From an uncultured Christensenella sp. (GTDB lineage: Bacteria > Bacillota > Clostridia > Christensenellales > Borkfalkiaceae), in the NCBI GenBank assembly GCA_949878495.1, contig CATLAR010000002.1, positions 1-63,289 on the forward strand: 63,289 bases of DNA, in the 5' to 3' direction. Under the pieces are notes generated by a model that saw only the letters and a program-made list of their open reading frames with translations, was not told the DNA's origin and did no database searches. Below are positions 31,961 to 40,526 of the stretch, one piece after another. A program made the position numbers and the translations under genes. Positions within the stretch are counted from its first letter, which is position 1, and each line of letters starts with the position of its first letter.

Positions 31961-33808
31961 ATGTCAGACAAGAAAGAAAAGAAAACTAAAAAATGCGGAA
32001 CTTACGTCGGCGGTCAGGCGGTTATTGAAGGCGTTATGATGATGGGCAAGACGTGTACGGCAACCGCCGTGCGCGACCCTAGCGGCGACGTCCAGCTCGA
32101 AGCCCAGCGCATTAAAAGAAGCCCCGCCGTTAAAAAAGCGTCGAAAATTCCCTTCGTGCGCGGAATAGTCAACCTCGTTTCGTCCCTGATTACGGGTACG
32201 AAAATTTTGATGCGCTCAGCCGCGGTTTACGGCGACGACGAAGAAGAGGGCGGAAAAATCCAGAAGTGGCTCGCCGAAAAGTTCAAAGTCAGCGCAATGG
32301 ACGTTGTGTCGATTATCTCCGTAATTCTCGGCGTTGCGCTCGCGGTGGGCATTTTTATTTTCATTCCCCGCCTTATCAGCGACGCGGTTATGAAGTTCAT
32401 TCCCGCCGAACACGCGGCGGCTTACGAATGGGTCAGGTACGTGCTTTTAGGCGTGCTCAAACTCGCCATTTTCGTGGGGTATCTCGCGCTTATACTGCTT
32501 TTAAAGGATATCCGCAGGTTATACCAGTACCACGGCGCGGAGCATAAGACCATCAACGCTTACGAGCACGGGCTGGAACTCACCGTCGAAAACGTGCGCG
32601 CAAGTTCGCGCATTCACGACAGATGCGGCACGTCCTTTCTGTTTATAGTGCTTTTCGTCAATATCGTCATAATTTCGGTCGTGACCTGGGCGTTCAAGCA
32701 CTATCTTTTACCCGACTATAACAACAGAATAGTTCTGTTTTTCATTAATATAGCCATAGAACTCGTGCTTTTGCCGCTTATCGCGGGAGTTTCTTACGAA
32801 ACGCTTAAATTTCTGGCTAAGTTCGACAATAAGTTCGTAAACTTTTTCAAAGCGCCGGGAATGCTTTTGCAGAAGACTATGACTACGCGCGAGCCAGACG
32901 ACGAAATGATAGAGGTTGCTATTACGGCTTTCAACAAAGTTCTGGAAATGGACGCCGACGAGAGCGTGCCCGAAACGACTTTCGTCACCGGCGGCATACT
33001 CTCCAAAATGCTTTCGAAAACCAAAGAACAGTTTGCCGAAAAGGGTATCGACGAGAGCGACGCCGAATGGATATATTCTATAGTTCTCGGCGTAAAACGC
33101 AGCGAACTTGCGCACGAACGCACGGTTAAGCCCTCGGAAAGCAAAAAAATACGTGAAATAAGCGAAAAACGCCTTGCGGGCAGACCGCTTTGGTACATAA
33201 TCGGCGACACGGAATTTTACGGTTGTAAAATCAAGGTCGACGAGCGCGCGCTCATTCCCCGCCCCGAAACGGAAATTCTTGCCGAAAGCGTAGTAAAAAG
33301 CGCGGAAGAGGGCGATAAAATTCTCGATATGTGCACGGGTTCGGGCTGTATCGCTGTTTCCGTGGCTAAAGCTCTCCGTAAAAAGCATTGTACGGTAACG
33401 GCGGCGGACCTTTCGGACGCGGCCATAATGCTCGCTCGGGAAAACGCGCGGCTCAACGACGTAAACGTCACTTTCGTGCAGAGCGATTTGTTTTCCAACG
33501 TGCGCGGACGGTTTAACATAATCGTGTGCAACCCGCCCTATATCAAGAGCGGCGAAATTCCCTATATTCAGAAGGAAGTGCGCGAGTACGAACCGCGCGT
33601 CGCTCTCGACGGCGGCGACGACGGGCTGGATTTCTACCGCAGAATCGCCGAAAACGTGAGGAGTTATCTTGCCAAAGACGGAATGCTGATAATGGAATGC
33701 GGCGAAGGTCAGGCTAACGATATATTGCAGATTTTCCACAAGCGCGACTACGCAATCGTTTTGAAGGATCTGGCGGGCGTAGACAGGTTTGTAAAAATCG
33801 CGTTTTAA
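31961..33808 (+). CDS. prmC: YqhQ (DUF1385) - PrmC fusion protein
   Basis: One 615-aa frame holds two proteins usually encoded separately. Residues 1 to about 305 are a DUF1385/YqhQ membrane protein (GGQAVIEGVMMMG near the start, hydrophobic helices, YQYHGAEHKTINAYE). About residues 330-615 are the N5-glutamine methyltransferase that modifies the GGQ motif of release factors (LDMCTGSGCIAVSVA as SAM-binding motif I, VCNPPYI near residue 522 as catalytic motif). The ATG at 31961 is used; the tracked extension lacks support. prfA, its substrate gene, follows directly. Confidence 0.93.
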   Translation: MSDKKEKKTKKCGTYVGGQAVIEGVMMMGKTCTATAVRDPSGDVQLEAQRIKRSPAVKKASKIPFVRGIVNLVSSLITGTKILMRSAAVYGDDEEEGGKIQKWLAEKFKVSAMDVVSIISVILGVALAVGIFIFIPRLISDAVMKFIPAEHAAAYEWVRYVLLGVLKLAIFVGYLALILLLKDIRRLYQYHGAEHKTINAYEHGLELTVENVRASSRIHDRCGTSFLFIVLFVNIVIISVVTWAFKHYLLPDYNNRIVLFFINIAIELVLLPLIAGVSYETLKFLAKFDNKFVNFFKAPGMLLQKTMTTREPDDEMIEVAITAFNKVLEMDADESVPETTFVTGGILSKMLSKTKEQFAEKGIDESDAEWIYSIVLGVKRSELAHERTVKPSESKKIREISEKRLAGRPLWYIIGDTEFYGCKIKVDERALIPRPETEILAESVVKSAEEGDKILDMCTGSGCIAVSVAKALRKKHCTVTAADLSDAAIMLARENARLNDVNVTFVQSDLFSNVRGRFNIIVCNPPYIKSGEIPYIQKEVREYEPRVALDGGDDGLDFYRRIAENVRSYLAKDGMLIMECGEGQANDILQIFHKRDYAIVLKDLAGVDRFVKIAF

Positions 33809-33814
33809 TTGAAT

Positions 33815-34885
33815 ATGATTGAAAAGTTAAAGGATATTTACCGCAGATACGAAGAGCTTACCGCAAAACTCAGCGACCCCGCCGTTATTTCGGACAACGC
33901 CGAGTACACCAAGGCGGCGAAAGCGCAGTCGGAATTGGCCGAAACGGCGCAGAAATACGAGGAATACCGCGGGGTAGAGCTTCGCAAGACTCAGGCGGAA
34001 GAGGCTTTGGGGACGGAAACCGATCCCGAAATGAAGGAACTCTTGTACGCCGAGATCGAGGACTGCAAAAAGGAGCTTGCGGGGCTTACGGAAGAGCTTA
34101 AAATTCTGCTTTTGCCCAAGGACAAGAACGACGACAGGAACTGTATAGTCGAAATTCGCGGCGGCGCGGGCGGCGAAGAAGCCGCGCTGTTTGCATACGA
34201 GCTTTACAGAATGTACCTAAATTATTGCGAGAAACACCGCCTCAGAGCAGAGCTTGTGGACATAAACGAAACGGAGCTTGGCGGGATAAAGGAAGTCGTT
34301 TTCAACGTCAACGGCAGGGACGCGTACAAGCGGCTCAAATTCGAGAGCGGCGTTCACCGCGTTCAGCGCGTGCCCGAAACGGAATCGCAGGGGCGCGTGC
34401 ATACCTCGACGGCTACGGTAGCCGTTCTGCCCGAAGCGGAGGACGTGGACGTCGAAATCAGGGACGAGGATATCCGCGTGGACGTTTACCGTTCGTCGGG
34501 CGCTGGCGGGCAGAAGGTCAACAAAACCGAAACGGCGATACGCATTACGCATTTCCCCACGGGCTTGGTTGTCACCTGTCAGGACGAGAGAAGCCAGCTC
34601 AAAAACAAGGACAAGGCGTTCAAAGTGCTGCGGTCGCGTTTGTACGACTATTACAGTTCGCAAAACCGCTCGGCTTACGACGAGCACAGGAAGAGCCTCG
34701 TCGGCACGGGCGACAGAAGCGAGCGCATCCGCACGTATAATTTCCCGCAGGGGCGCGTGACCGACCACAGAATAGGTTTGTCGCAGTATAATCTCAACGA
34801 GTTTATAATGGGCGATATCGACGGTATGATAGAGGCTCTGACCATTGCCGACCGCGAGAGAATGCTTGCGGGCGGGGACGAGTGA
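33815..34885 (+). CDS. prfA: Peptide chain release factor 1
   Basis: RF1 terminates translation at UAA and UAG. 356 aa with the stop-codon tripeptide region RVPETESQGR (PET at the PxT site), and the catalytic GGQ in SSGAGGQKVNKTETAIRITH, the residue methylated by PrmC. Start at ATG 33815 (MIEKLKDIYRRYEEL), six bases after the prmC stop with no evident ribosome binding site, so coupling to the fused gene is likely. Confidence 0.97.
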   Translation: MIEKLKDIYRRYEELTAKLSDPAVISDNAEYTKAAKAQSELAETAQKYEEYRGVELRKTQAEEALGTETDPEMKELLYAEIEDCKKELAGLTEELKILLLPKDKNDDRNCIVEIRGGAGGEEAALFAYELYRMYLNYCEKHRLRAELVDINETELGGIKEVVFNVNGRDAYKRLKFESGVHRVQRVPETESQGRVHTSTATVAVLPEAEDVDVEIRDEDIRVDVYRSSGAGGQKVNKTETAIRITHFPTGLVVTCQDERSQLKNKDKAFKVLRSRLYDYYSSQNRSAYDEHRKSLVGTGDRSERIRTYNFPQGRVTDHRIGLSQYNLNEFIMGDIDGMIEALTIADRERMLAGGDE

Positions 34886-34898
34886 GGCGTGTTTTAAT

Positions 34899-35261
34899 AT
34901 GAAACGCAATAAATCGGCAGAAGATTATCTTGAATGCATACTGCTTTTATCGCGGGAAAACGAGTTCGTGCACAGGGTTGACGTGGCGAGAAAGGTGGGA
35001 GTATCCCAGCCTGCCGTGCAGAAAGCCGTTAAAATTTTGCAGCACGGCGGTTTAGTCGAATGCGACGGTCTGCATATTTATCTTACCGCCGCGGGCGAGA
35101 GGTACGCTTCGCGCGTGTACGAGCGGCACTGCATTATCCGCGACTTTTTAAAAATGCACGGAGTAGACGCGATTGACGCGGACGACGACGCTTGCGAAAT
35201 GGAGCACGTAGTTTCAGAAGCGACTTTTGAAATGATGAAAAATTTCGTAAATAAAAAATAA
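34899..35261 (+). CDS. DtxR/MntR-type metal-dependent regulator
   Basis: 120-aa protein with the DtxR-family layout: a winged helix (SAEDYLECILLLS...VDVARKVGVSQPAVQKAVKILQHGGLVECDG) and a dimerisation domain with candidate metal ligands (E/D near SAEDYLE, H in ERHCIIRDFL, and CEMEH near the C-terminus). It has no SH3-like domain, as in MntR. Start ATG 34899 replaces the tracked 34845, which lies inside prfA. It could control manganese or iron genes elsewhere; none are adjacent. A bidirectional terminator follows. Confidence 0.88.
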   Translation: MKRNKSAEDYLECILLLSRENEFVHRVDVARKVGVSQPAVQKAVKILQHGGLVECDGLHIYLTAAGERYASRVYERHCIIRDFLKMHGVDAIDADDDACEMEHVVSEATFEMMKNFVNKK

Positions 35262-35285
35262 ACGGCGTCAGCCGTTTATTTTTTT
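35257..35285. terminator. Bidirectional terminator
   Basis: AATAAACGGC GTCA GCCGTTTATT perfect stem, with T-runs on both strands, between convergent genes. Confidence 0.93.
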
Positions 35286-35298
35286 AACTTAAAGTATT

Positions 35299-36228
35299 TT
35301 ATTCCACGGGATATACGTTGGATATTTTGTTGTCGCCGTCAAGGTCTACGGCAAAATATTTTACTTCGAAAAGGTTTTCGGCTTTGGGGTAAACCAGCCC
35401 CGCGGCGCGCTCGGCGGGGTGTTCGGAATAGAACTTCTCCGTCGGCACGGTCACGCTGACGAACCCGCCCAGATAGTCCTTCAAAGCGGCGGCTTTTCCT
35501 TTTAATTCGCCGTCGAGATAGTCGGCGTAATTGCCGTGCGTGAGCACGCTTTCAAAGAACGCGAAATGCAAAATCCCCTGCTCGGGCGGGCGCGTTTCAA
35601 CCGTCTTGCCGTCCGAAAGGGTCAGCTTCTCGCCGTCGTAGGAATAAGTGCAAACGGCTTTTGCGGCTGTGCAGGTTTCAAACGCCGCAACTATTTTAAG
35701 CTCGGTTGAGAACTCCGCGCTTTCCACTTCGTTGAGGAAAATTCTGTTGCCGCCCGCGTCGAGTATTTGCAGTATATTCCCGCCCCAAATCGCCAGAACG
35801 GGGTATCCGCCGAGCATTTTTTCCTCACACCGCGCCTGCGAGAATTTGTTATGTAAGGGAACGAGCGAATAGGAAGAGCCCTCTACCGACATATACACGC
35901 CGCCCTGCTCGAACACAGTCACGAGATTGCCGCAAAAGCGGGTTTGCGCAACTACTTTCAGGTTTACGTTTTTGTTGCCGTATTCGCGCACGAAAATTAG
36001 CGCTTCGCTCTGCATTAAGTATACGTCGAGGAAGGGCGGGGGGGAGGATAGCAGGTGTTCGTTAATGAAAAAATTGACGGGCTGGAGGTTGTCCCCGGGG
36101 ACGATTTCGGCGAGCAGGCTGTCCTTTAAATCTACGTTTATATGGCGTTCGAAAAGGTCTATGCCGCCGACGTAAAGTCCGTTGAGTTTCAAAATGGCGG
36201 GTTTATAGGATAAAAAGTAAATTCGCAT
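35299..36228 (-). CDS. Conserved hypothetical protein (309 aa)
   Basis: I do not recognise a family. No signal peptide or membrane helix is visible; the first 100 residues read as beta-rich (YKPAILKLNGLYVGGIDLFERHINVDL, then EHLLSSPPPFLDVYLM). The C-terminal part includes GILHFAFFESVLTHGNYADYLDGEL and VSVTVPTEKFYSEHP, resembling an NTF2-like or tail domain only loosely. The start is set by AAGGAG nine bases upstream of the ATG. It is expressed from its own promoter divergently from the coiled-coil regulator gene at 36324. Confidence 0.7.
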   Translation of the reverse strand: MRIYFLSYKPAILKLNGLYVGGIDLFERHINVDLKDSLLAEIVPGDNLQPVNFFINEHLLSSPPPFLDVYLMQSEALIFVREYGNKNVNLKVVAQTRFCGNLVTVFEQGGVYMSVEGSSYSLVPLHNKFSQARCEEKMLGGYPVLAIWGGNILQILDAGGNRIFLNEVESAEFSTELKIVAAFETCTAAKAVCTYSYDGEKLTLSDGKTVETRPPEQGILHFAFFESVLTHGNYADYLDGELKGKAAALKDYLGGFVSVTVPTEKFYSEHPAERAAGLVYPKAENLFEVKYFAVDLDGDNKISNVYPVE

Positions 36229-36261
36229 TTGCGTGCGCTCCTTGGCGGTTTAATATTATTT

Positions 36262-36289
36262 AATGTATATCTTCGCAAAATTATGTCAA
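36262..36289 (-). promoter_or_regulatory. Promoter of the 309-aa hypothetical gene
   Basis: Minus strand TTGACA, 16-bp spacer, TACATT, about 33 nt upstream of the ATG at 36228. Confidence 0.6.
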
Positions 36290-36323
36290 TAAGCCTAATA
36301 CAACTTTTTGCGGAGGTATTATT

Positions 36324-36917
36324 ATGAACAAAATAAACGGGTACACTGAAGAGGAAGCTAAACAGCTGGTGGAATACGTATCGTGCGGCAGGCGCGAGGG
36401 CAAGAGCCTTTCGGGGCTGTTCGCTTCTTACGCGCTCAAGTCGGGCAGGGCGAAGGGTAGCGTGCGCAACTATTATTACGCGCTTTTGCGCTCCACGGGG
36501 GACAACAGAGTGCGCGAAATGCTCAAAGACAAGGACCTTAAAGCAGAAAAAATCGTGCCTTTTTCCGACGAGGAAACGGACAGGATTTTAAAGGAGATTT
36601 TAAAGCGCAAATGCGACGGTATTTCCGTGCGCAAAGCCGTGCTGTCGCTTGCGGGCGGCGACGATAAACTGATGCTGAGGTATCAGAACAAGTACAGAAA
36701 CGTTCTTAACAAAGAGCCCGAGCGCATCGAACGACTTATGCGCGAATGCGGGTTTAAAAAGGACGGCGACGAGGCGCGTAAACGCATCGAGGACGAAATA
36801 AACGGGCTTTACGACAAACTGGCGGCGAGCTTAAAGGAAGAAAACAAGCGGCTGACCACGATTATCAAAAGATTGTCGGACGAAAACGCGCTTCTGAAAC
36901 TTCAACTCAGGAAATGA
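36324..36917 (+). CDS. Putative DNA-binding protein with two Myb/SANT-like motifs and a coiled coil
   Basis: 197 aa. Two similar helical units are seen: YTEEEAKQLVEYVSCGRREGKS...SVRNYYYALL (about 7-56) and FSDEETDRILKEILKRKCDGIS...YQNKYRNVL (about 80-127), resembling RsfA-like SANT modules. A Leu/Glu/Lys-rich C-terminal helix (about 152-196) is a likely coiled coil for dimerisation. The ribosome binding site is GGAGG. Divergent from the 309-aa hypothetical gene; regulatory function is inferred only. Confidence 0.72.
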   Translation: MNKINGYTEEEAKQLVEYVSCGRREGKSLSGLFASYALKSGRAKGSVRNYYYALLRSTGDNRVREMLKDKDLKAEKIVPFSDEETDRILKEILKRKCDGISVRKAVLSLAGGDDKLMLRYQNKYRNVLNKEPERIERLMRECGFKKDGDEARKRIEDEINGLYDKLAASLKEENKRLTTIIKRLSDENALLKLQLRK

Positions 36918-36921
36918 GAAA

Positions 36922-36956
36922 ACGCCCCCGCCGCGTGAAGCGGAGGGGCGCTTTTT
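36922..36956 (+). terminator. Terminator after the Myb-like gene
   Basis: CGCCCCCGCCG / GCGGAGGGGCG imperfect stem followed by CTTTTT. Confidence 0.8.
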
Positions 36957-36965
36957 CGTCGCCGG

Positions 36966-37172
36966 TTAGTCGGCGGATTTCTGAGCGGACTTCTTTTGTT
37001 TGTCGGAACCGCTCTGTTCGAGTTCGTCGAGCTTTTTGTCGATATAACTTTCGGCTTTTTGCATTATGTCTTCCTGATTTTTCTTGACTAAATTCAAAAG
37101 TTTGCAGTTATTAGCGACGAGAAGCGCGCCGCCTGCCATACCTATGGCAAGTCCGAGAATAAATTTTTCCAC
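36966..37172 (-). CDS. Small membrane-anchored protein (68 aa)
   Basis: Unknown function. The N-terminal hydrophobic helix (FILGLAIGMAGGALLVANN) is followed by a highly charged cytoplasmic-type tail (KKNQEDIMQKAESYIDKKLDELEQ...KKSAQKS) with helical, possibly coiled-coil character, similar in layout to YtxH-like proteins. The start is GTG at 37172, fixed by AAGGAG six bases upstream. It is convergent with the 36324 gene. Confidence 0.7.
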   Translation of the reverse strand: MEKFILGLAIGMAGGALLVANNCKLLNLVKKNQEDIMQKAESYIDKKLDELEQSGSDKQKKSAQKSAD

Positions 37173-37273
37173 TTTAATCTCCTTACGGGTTGTCCGTCCG
37201 TGCGGTTTTCCCTAAAATCAGTATGCGCGTATGCGGCGGGTTTATGAATGTAAAAAATTGGCTGCGTTATCGC

Positions 37274-37302
37274 TTGATAAGTTGCGCGGCGTGTGTTATA
37301 AT
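37274..37302 (+). promoter_or_regulatory. Promoter of ruvX, near-leaderless
   Basis: TTGATA (37274-37279), 17-bp spacer, TATAAT (37297-37302); nine bases to the ATG at 37312, so a 5' UTR of about 3 nt is expected. No Shine-Dalgarno. Confidence 0.75.
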
Positions 37303-37311
37303 CAAACGGTA

Positions 37312-38016
37312 ATGAGGTACGTTGCTTTCGACATAGGCGATAAAAGAATAGGCGTTGCCGTTTCCGACCCGTTCAACACGTACGCGCTGCCTTCCGAAAC
37401 GTATTTCCGTAAGGGCTTCGCGCAGGACGTAGCGGCGCTTGCGAAAATCGCGAAGGACAAGGGCGCGACGCAGATAGTTTGCGGGCTTCCCGTCAATTTC
37501 GACGGCTCGGAAGCGTTGCAGACGGAAAAAACGCGCAGGTTCATTTCCGCGCTTGAAAGCGCGACGGATATTCCCGTCGTGTGCGAGGACGAGCGGTTCA
37601 CCACTAAAATGGCGCACGAAACGCTGATTTCCGAGGGGATGAGCCGCGAAAAACGCAAAAACCACGTGGACGCGCTTGCCGCCGCCAATATTCTTGACGG
37701 GTATCTTGCAAAACTTAAAAAACAAGGAGAAACCAAAATGAGCGAAGAACTTGAAGAAGAGCTTGACGACGAGCTCGTAGAACTCGTAGACGAAGAAGGT
37801 AACGTCATTAACTTCAAACTTCTCGACGTAACCGAGTATAAGGGCGTAAAATACGCGCTTTTGCTCGCCGCGGAACCCAACGAAGAAATCGCCGAGGACG
37901 AGGTTGTCATCTTCCGTTTAAGCGAGGACGGCACGGCTCTCGAGCCCGTCGAGGACGAGGCGCTTTTGGAGGAAGTTTTCGACTTTTACCAGAGCGAAAC
38001 CGAAGAAGACGAATAA
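37312..38016 (+). CDS. ruvX: RuvX/YqgF nuclease fused in frame to DUF1292
   Basis: Residues 1 to about 140 are the RuvX/YqgF RNase H-like fold, a putative Holliday-junction resolvase and 16S rRNA 5'-end maturation factor (FDIGDKRIGVAVSD, CEDERFTTKMAHETL, DALAAANIL). Without a stop it continues into a DUF1292 (YrzB-like) acidic domain of 92 residues (EEELDDELVELVDEEGNVINF...), normally a separate gene. Start ATG 37312 replaces the tracked 37231, which lies upstream of the promoter. Total 234 aa. The DUF1292 part can also start internally at 37738. Confidence 0.92.
   Translation: MRYVAFDIGDKRIGVAVSDPFNTYALPSETYFRKGFAQDVAALAKIAKDKGATQIVCGLPVNFDGSEALQTEKTRRFISALESATDIPVVCEDERFTTKMAHETLISEGMSREKRKNHVDALAAANILDGYLAKLKKQGETKMSEELEEELDDELVELVDEEGNVINFKLLDVTEYKGVKYALLLAAEPNEEIAEDEVVIFRLSEDGTALEPVEDEALLEEVFDFYQSETEEDE
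37738..38016 (+). CDS. Possible internal start: free DUF1292 protein (92 aa)
   Basis: In-frame ATG inside the ruvX fusion, preceded by AAGGAG at 37724-37729 with eight bases spacing, a better ribosome binding site than the fusion itself has. It would yield MSEELEEELDDELVEL..., a complete DUF1292 protein. Either both products are made, or the stop codon between two ancestral genes was recently lost. The presence of the Shine-Dalgarno is directly visible; use is inferred. Confidence 0.6.
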   Translation: MSEELEEELDDELVELVDEEGNVINFKLLDVTEYKGVKYALLLAAEPNEEIAEDEVVIFRLSEDGTALEPVEDEALLEEVFDFYQSETEEDE

Positions 38017-38033
38017 TTTCAACCATAAAGAAT

Positions 38034-38071
38034 AAATCGGAGGCTCGGATTATGACCGAGCCTCCGATTTT
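38034..38071 (+). terminator. Terminator after ruvX-DUF1292
   Basis: AATCGGAGGCTCGG / CCGAGCCTCCGATT perfect stem with 7-nt loop and TTT. Confidence 0.92.
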
Positions 38072-38126
38072 CGTATGTCACGCGCGCGCGTTATCTATAA
38101 AATTTGATTTAAAACGCTTAAATCGC

Positions 38127-38155
38127 TTTACAAACGCGCGCGTTTCTGTTAAAAT
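38127..38155 (+). promoter_or_regulatory. Promoter of rpsB-tsf
   Basis: TTTACA (38127-38132), 17-bp spacer, TAAAAT (38150-38155). The leader of about 110 nt to rpsB may be a site of S2 autoregulation; GCGGGCGCTCCGTGG and other GC-rich arms are seen. Confidence 0.65.
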
Positions 38156-38269
38156 GTCATAGCTGTAAATTCACACCCGAGAAGCGGGCGCTCCGTGGCG
38201 GTAAATCTTTTATGCCGCTGATAAGCGCCGAATAGCCGCGTTTTCGGGGAGGTAAACGGAGGAATTAAA

Positions 38270-39046
38270 ATGGCAGTAATCACTATGAAACAACTGCTCG
38301 AAGCCGGCGTACACTTCGGGCACCAGACGAGGAAATGGAACCCCAAGATGGCTAAGTACATCTATGCTGCGCGCAACGATATTCATATTATCGATTTGCA
38401 GCTGACCGTAGATTACGTAGAACAGGCTTACAAATTCGTATGCGACAGCGTAAAAGAGGGCAAAACCGTACTTTTCGTCGGCACCAAAAAGCAGGCTCAG
38501 GAAGCCGTTAAGGAAGAAGCCGAACGCTGCGGTATGTACTATGTAAACAGCCGTTGGCTCGGCGGCACTCTGACCAACTTCAAGACCATTCGCACGCGTA
38601 TCGACAGAATGATTAAAATCGAGAAAATGGAGCAGAGCGGCGAATTCGATCTTCTTCCCAAAAAAGAAGTCGCTAAACTCAAAGAAGAGTACGAGAAATT
38701 GCAGACCAACCTCGGCGGTATCAGGGAAATGAACAGACTTCCCGGCGTTATGTTCGTCGTAGATCCCCATAACGAGGACATCGCCGTAGCCGAAGCCCGC
38801 AAACTCAACATTCCCATCGTCGCAATCACCGATACGAACTGCGACCCCGATCTTATAGATTACGTTATCCCCGGCAACGACGACGCTATCAGAGCCGTCA
38901 AACTCATTTCGTCGGTTATGGCAAACGCCGTTATCGAGGCAAATCAGGGTGAAACGCCCGTTCTCGAAGTGGAAGAGAGCGAGCCCGTTTCCATCGAAGA
39001 AGTAGTTGCTGCAAGCGAAGAGCGCGCAGAGGATAAGGCTGAATAA
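38270..39046 (+). CDS. rpsB: Ribosomal protein S2
   Basis: uS2, late-joining 30S protein between head and body. 258 aa: [31 protein letters not shown] and [16 protein letters not shown] are diagnostic. The C-terminal acidic tail ([26 protein letters not shown]) is extended. The ribosome binding site is GGAGG; tsf follows 13 nt later, the usual pair. Confidence 0.98.
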   Translation: MAVITMKQLLEAGVHFGHQTRKWNPKMAKYIYAARNDIHIIDLQLTVDYVEQAYKFVCDSVKEGKTVLFVGTKKQAQEAVKEEAERCGMYYVNSRWLGGTLTNFKTIRTRIDRMIKIEKMEQSGEFDLLPKKEVAKLKEEYEKLQTNLGGIREMNRLPGVMFVVDPHNEDIAVAEARKLNIPIVAITDTNCDPDLIDYVIPGNDDAIRAVKLISSVMANAVIEANQGETPVLEVEESEPVSIEEVVAASEERAEDKAE

Positions 39047-39059
39047 GGAGATTAAAACT

Positions 39060-39962
39060 ATGGCATTCACGGCAAAAGACGTAATGGAGCTCCGCGAGAA
39101 GAGCGGAGCGGGTATGCTTGACTGCAAAAAGGCTTTGACCGACGCCGACGGCAATATGGAAAAAGCCGCCGAGCTTTTGAGAGAGCGCGGCATTGCAAAA
39201 GCCGTTAAAAAGGAAGGCAGAATTGCTGCGGAAGGCGCTGTCGGCGCATACGTTTGTGAAAAATGCGGCACGGGCGTGCTCGTTGAAATTAACTGCGAGA
39301 GCGATTTCGTTTCGCGCGGCGACAAATTCCAGGGCATCGTAGCGGCTATCGCCAAAGTTATCGCGGAAAACAAGCCCGCCGACGTAGACGCTTTGAACGC
39401 TTGCGCTTTCGAGGGTGCGACCGTTAAAGATTATATAACTAACCAGACTGCCGTTATCGGCGAAAAAATTTCCATCCGCCGTTTCGCTATTTACGAAACC
39501 GCAGGCAAAATCGAAACGTATATCCATATGGGCGGCAAAGTCGGCGTTATGGTCGACGCGCTCGATTTCATCGCGGGCAGCGAGGAAACGCTTCACGACG
39601 TAGCTTTGCAGATTGCGGCGGCTAAGCCCTCGTATCTGGTAGCGGCTGACGTTCCCGCAAGCGAGCTTGCAAAAGAAAAAGAGATTATGCTCGTTCAGAT
39701 GCAGAACGACGAGAAGAACAAGAACAAGCCCACGGCTATTCTTGAAAAGATTATCGACGGCAAAATGGGCAAGTACTATTCCGAAAACTGTCTTATGGAG
39801 CAGGCGTTCGTAAAGGACGATTCGCAAAAGGTTTCCGCGGTAATCGGCAACAAGTTCAAGGTGGCAAGATTCACGCGCTTCGAAATGGGTGAAGGCATCG
39901 CCAAAAAGAGCGAAAACCTTCAGGACGAAGTTGCAAAGCAAATCGAGGCTTTGAAGAAGTAA
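39060..39962 (+). CDS. tsf: Elongation factor Ts
   Basis: Guanine-nucleotide exchange factor for EF-Tu. 300 aa: FTAKDVMELREKSGAGMLDCKKALTDADGNMEKAAELLRERG is the N-terminal module and EINCESDFVSRGDKF the EF-Tu contact region. The start at ATG 39060 follows AAGGAG; the tracked 39006 start is inside rpsB. Confidence 0.98.
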   Translation: MAFTAKDVMELREKSGAGMLDCKKALTDADGNMEKAAELLRERGIAKAVKKEGRIAAEGAVGAYVCEKCGTGVLVEINCESDFVSRGDKFQGIVAAIAKVIAENKPADVDALNACAFEGATVKDYITNQTAVIGEKISIRRFAIYETAGKIETYIHMGGKVGVMVDALDFIAGSEETLHDVALQIAAAKPSYLVAADVPASELAKEKEIMLVQMQNDEKNKNKPTAILEKIIDGKMGKYYSENCLMEQAFVKDDSQKVSAVIGNKFKVARFTRFEMGEGIAKKSENLQDEVAKQIEALKK

Positions 39963-39995
39963 TCGCGTTAATTAAAGCATATATGCGTACTAATT

Positions 39996-40027
39996 AAACG
40001 GCGCGGGCAATAGCCCGCGCCGTTTTT
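39996..40027. terminator. tsf terminator
   Basis: AAACGGCGCGGGC AATA GCCCGCGCCGTTT TT, perfect stem; its end touches the 3' end of the convergent XRE gene. Confidence 0.93.
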
Positions 40028-40230
40028 CATTTCGGCAAGTCCTCGTAAGACGCGCCGTAAAGTTTAGCAAGTTTTATAAAATTTTGCAAAGTCGGCACCG
40101 TTATCCCCGTTTCGTACGCCTGATACGACTGATAGGTAATGCCGAGTTTTTCGGCAATATACCTTTGCGTGTAGCCGAATTGCTTTCTTAAATCTTTTAA
40201 GTTTTTTGGTAAATTGTATAATTCTTGCAC
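40027..40230 (-). CDS. XRE-family regulator (67 aa)
   Basis: One HTH domain: LKDLRKQFGYTQRYIAEKLG followed by ITYQSYQAYETGI at the recognition helix and GASYEDLP at the end. The GTG start at 40230 lies six bases after the stop of the upstream XRE gene and has no ribosome binding site of its own, so translation is probably coupled. Two XRE proteins in one operon beside a divergent small gene suggests a compact regulatory module. Target unknown. Confidence 0.83.
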   Translation of the reverse strand: MQELYNLPKNLKDLRKQFGYTQRYIAEKLGITYQSYQAYETGITVPTLQNFIKLAKLYGASYEDLPK

Positions 40231-40236
40231 TGTATT

Positions 40237-40518
40237 TTAACTGTTTGATTGTAAGTCTTTAATTAATAAAACGATATGCGCCGTTTCTGATTCGGTAAGA
40301 CCGGTTGCGTCGATATAATTTTTGGTTTCAAGACCAAGCATACAGTCCGTCGACACTTTAAAATATGCGGCAAGTTTAACGAGCATTTCAATAGAAGGTT
40401 GAACGTTATCGTTTTCCCAATTAGAAACGCATTGTTTGCTTACGCCTATTGCATTGGCGAGTTCGATCTGGCTGATTCCCGCAGCTTTTCGCAAATCTTT
40501 TATTTTATCGTTTAACAT
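40237..40518 (-). CDS. XRE-family regulator (93 aa)
   Basis: HTH domain in the first 60 residues (KIKDLRKAAGISQIELANAIG, VSKQCVSNWENDN), then a C-terminal helix of about 25 residues (LTESETAHIVLLIKDLQ). The ATG at 40518 is preceded by AAGGTG; the tracked start at 40569 would run through the operator region. Divergent from the small protein gene at 40622, with two operator-like palindromes between. A+T-rich compared with neighbours. Confidence 0.87.
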   Translation of the reverse strand: MLNDKIKDLRKAAGISQIELANAIGVSKQCVSNWENDNVQPSIEMLVKLAAYFKVSTDCMLGLETKNYIDATGLTESETAHIVLLIKDLQSNS

Positions 40519-40526
40519 AAAACACC

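Noticed and set aside
37231-37311. Upstream extension of ruvX
   Set aside because: Contains the promoter; RuvX proteins start at MRYVAFDIG.
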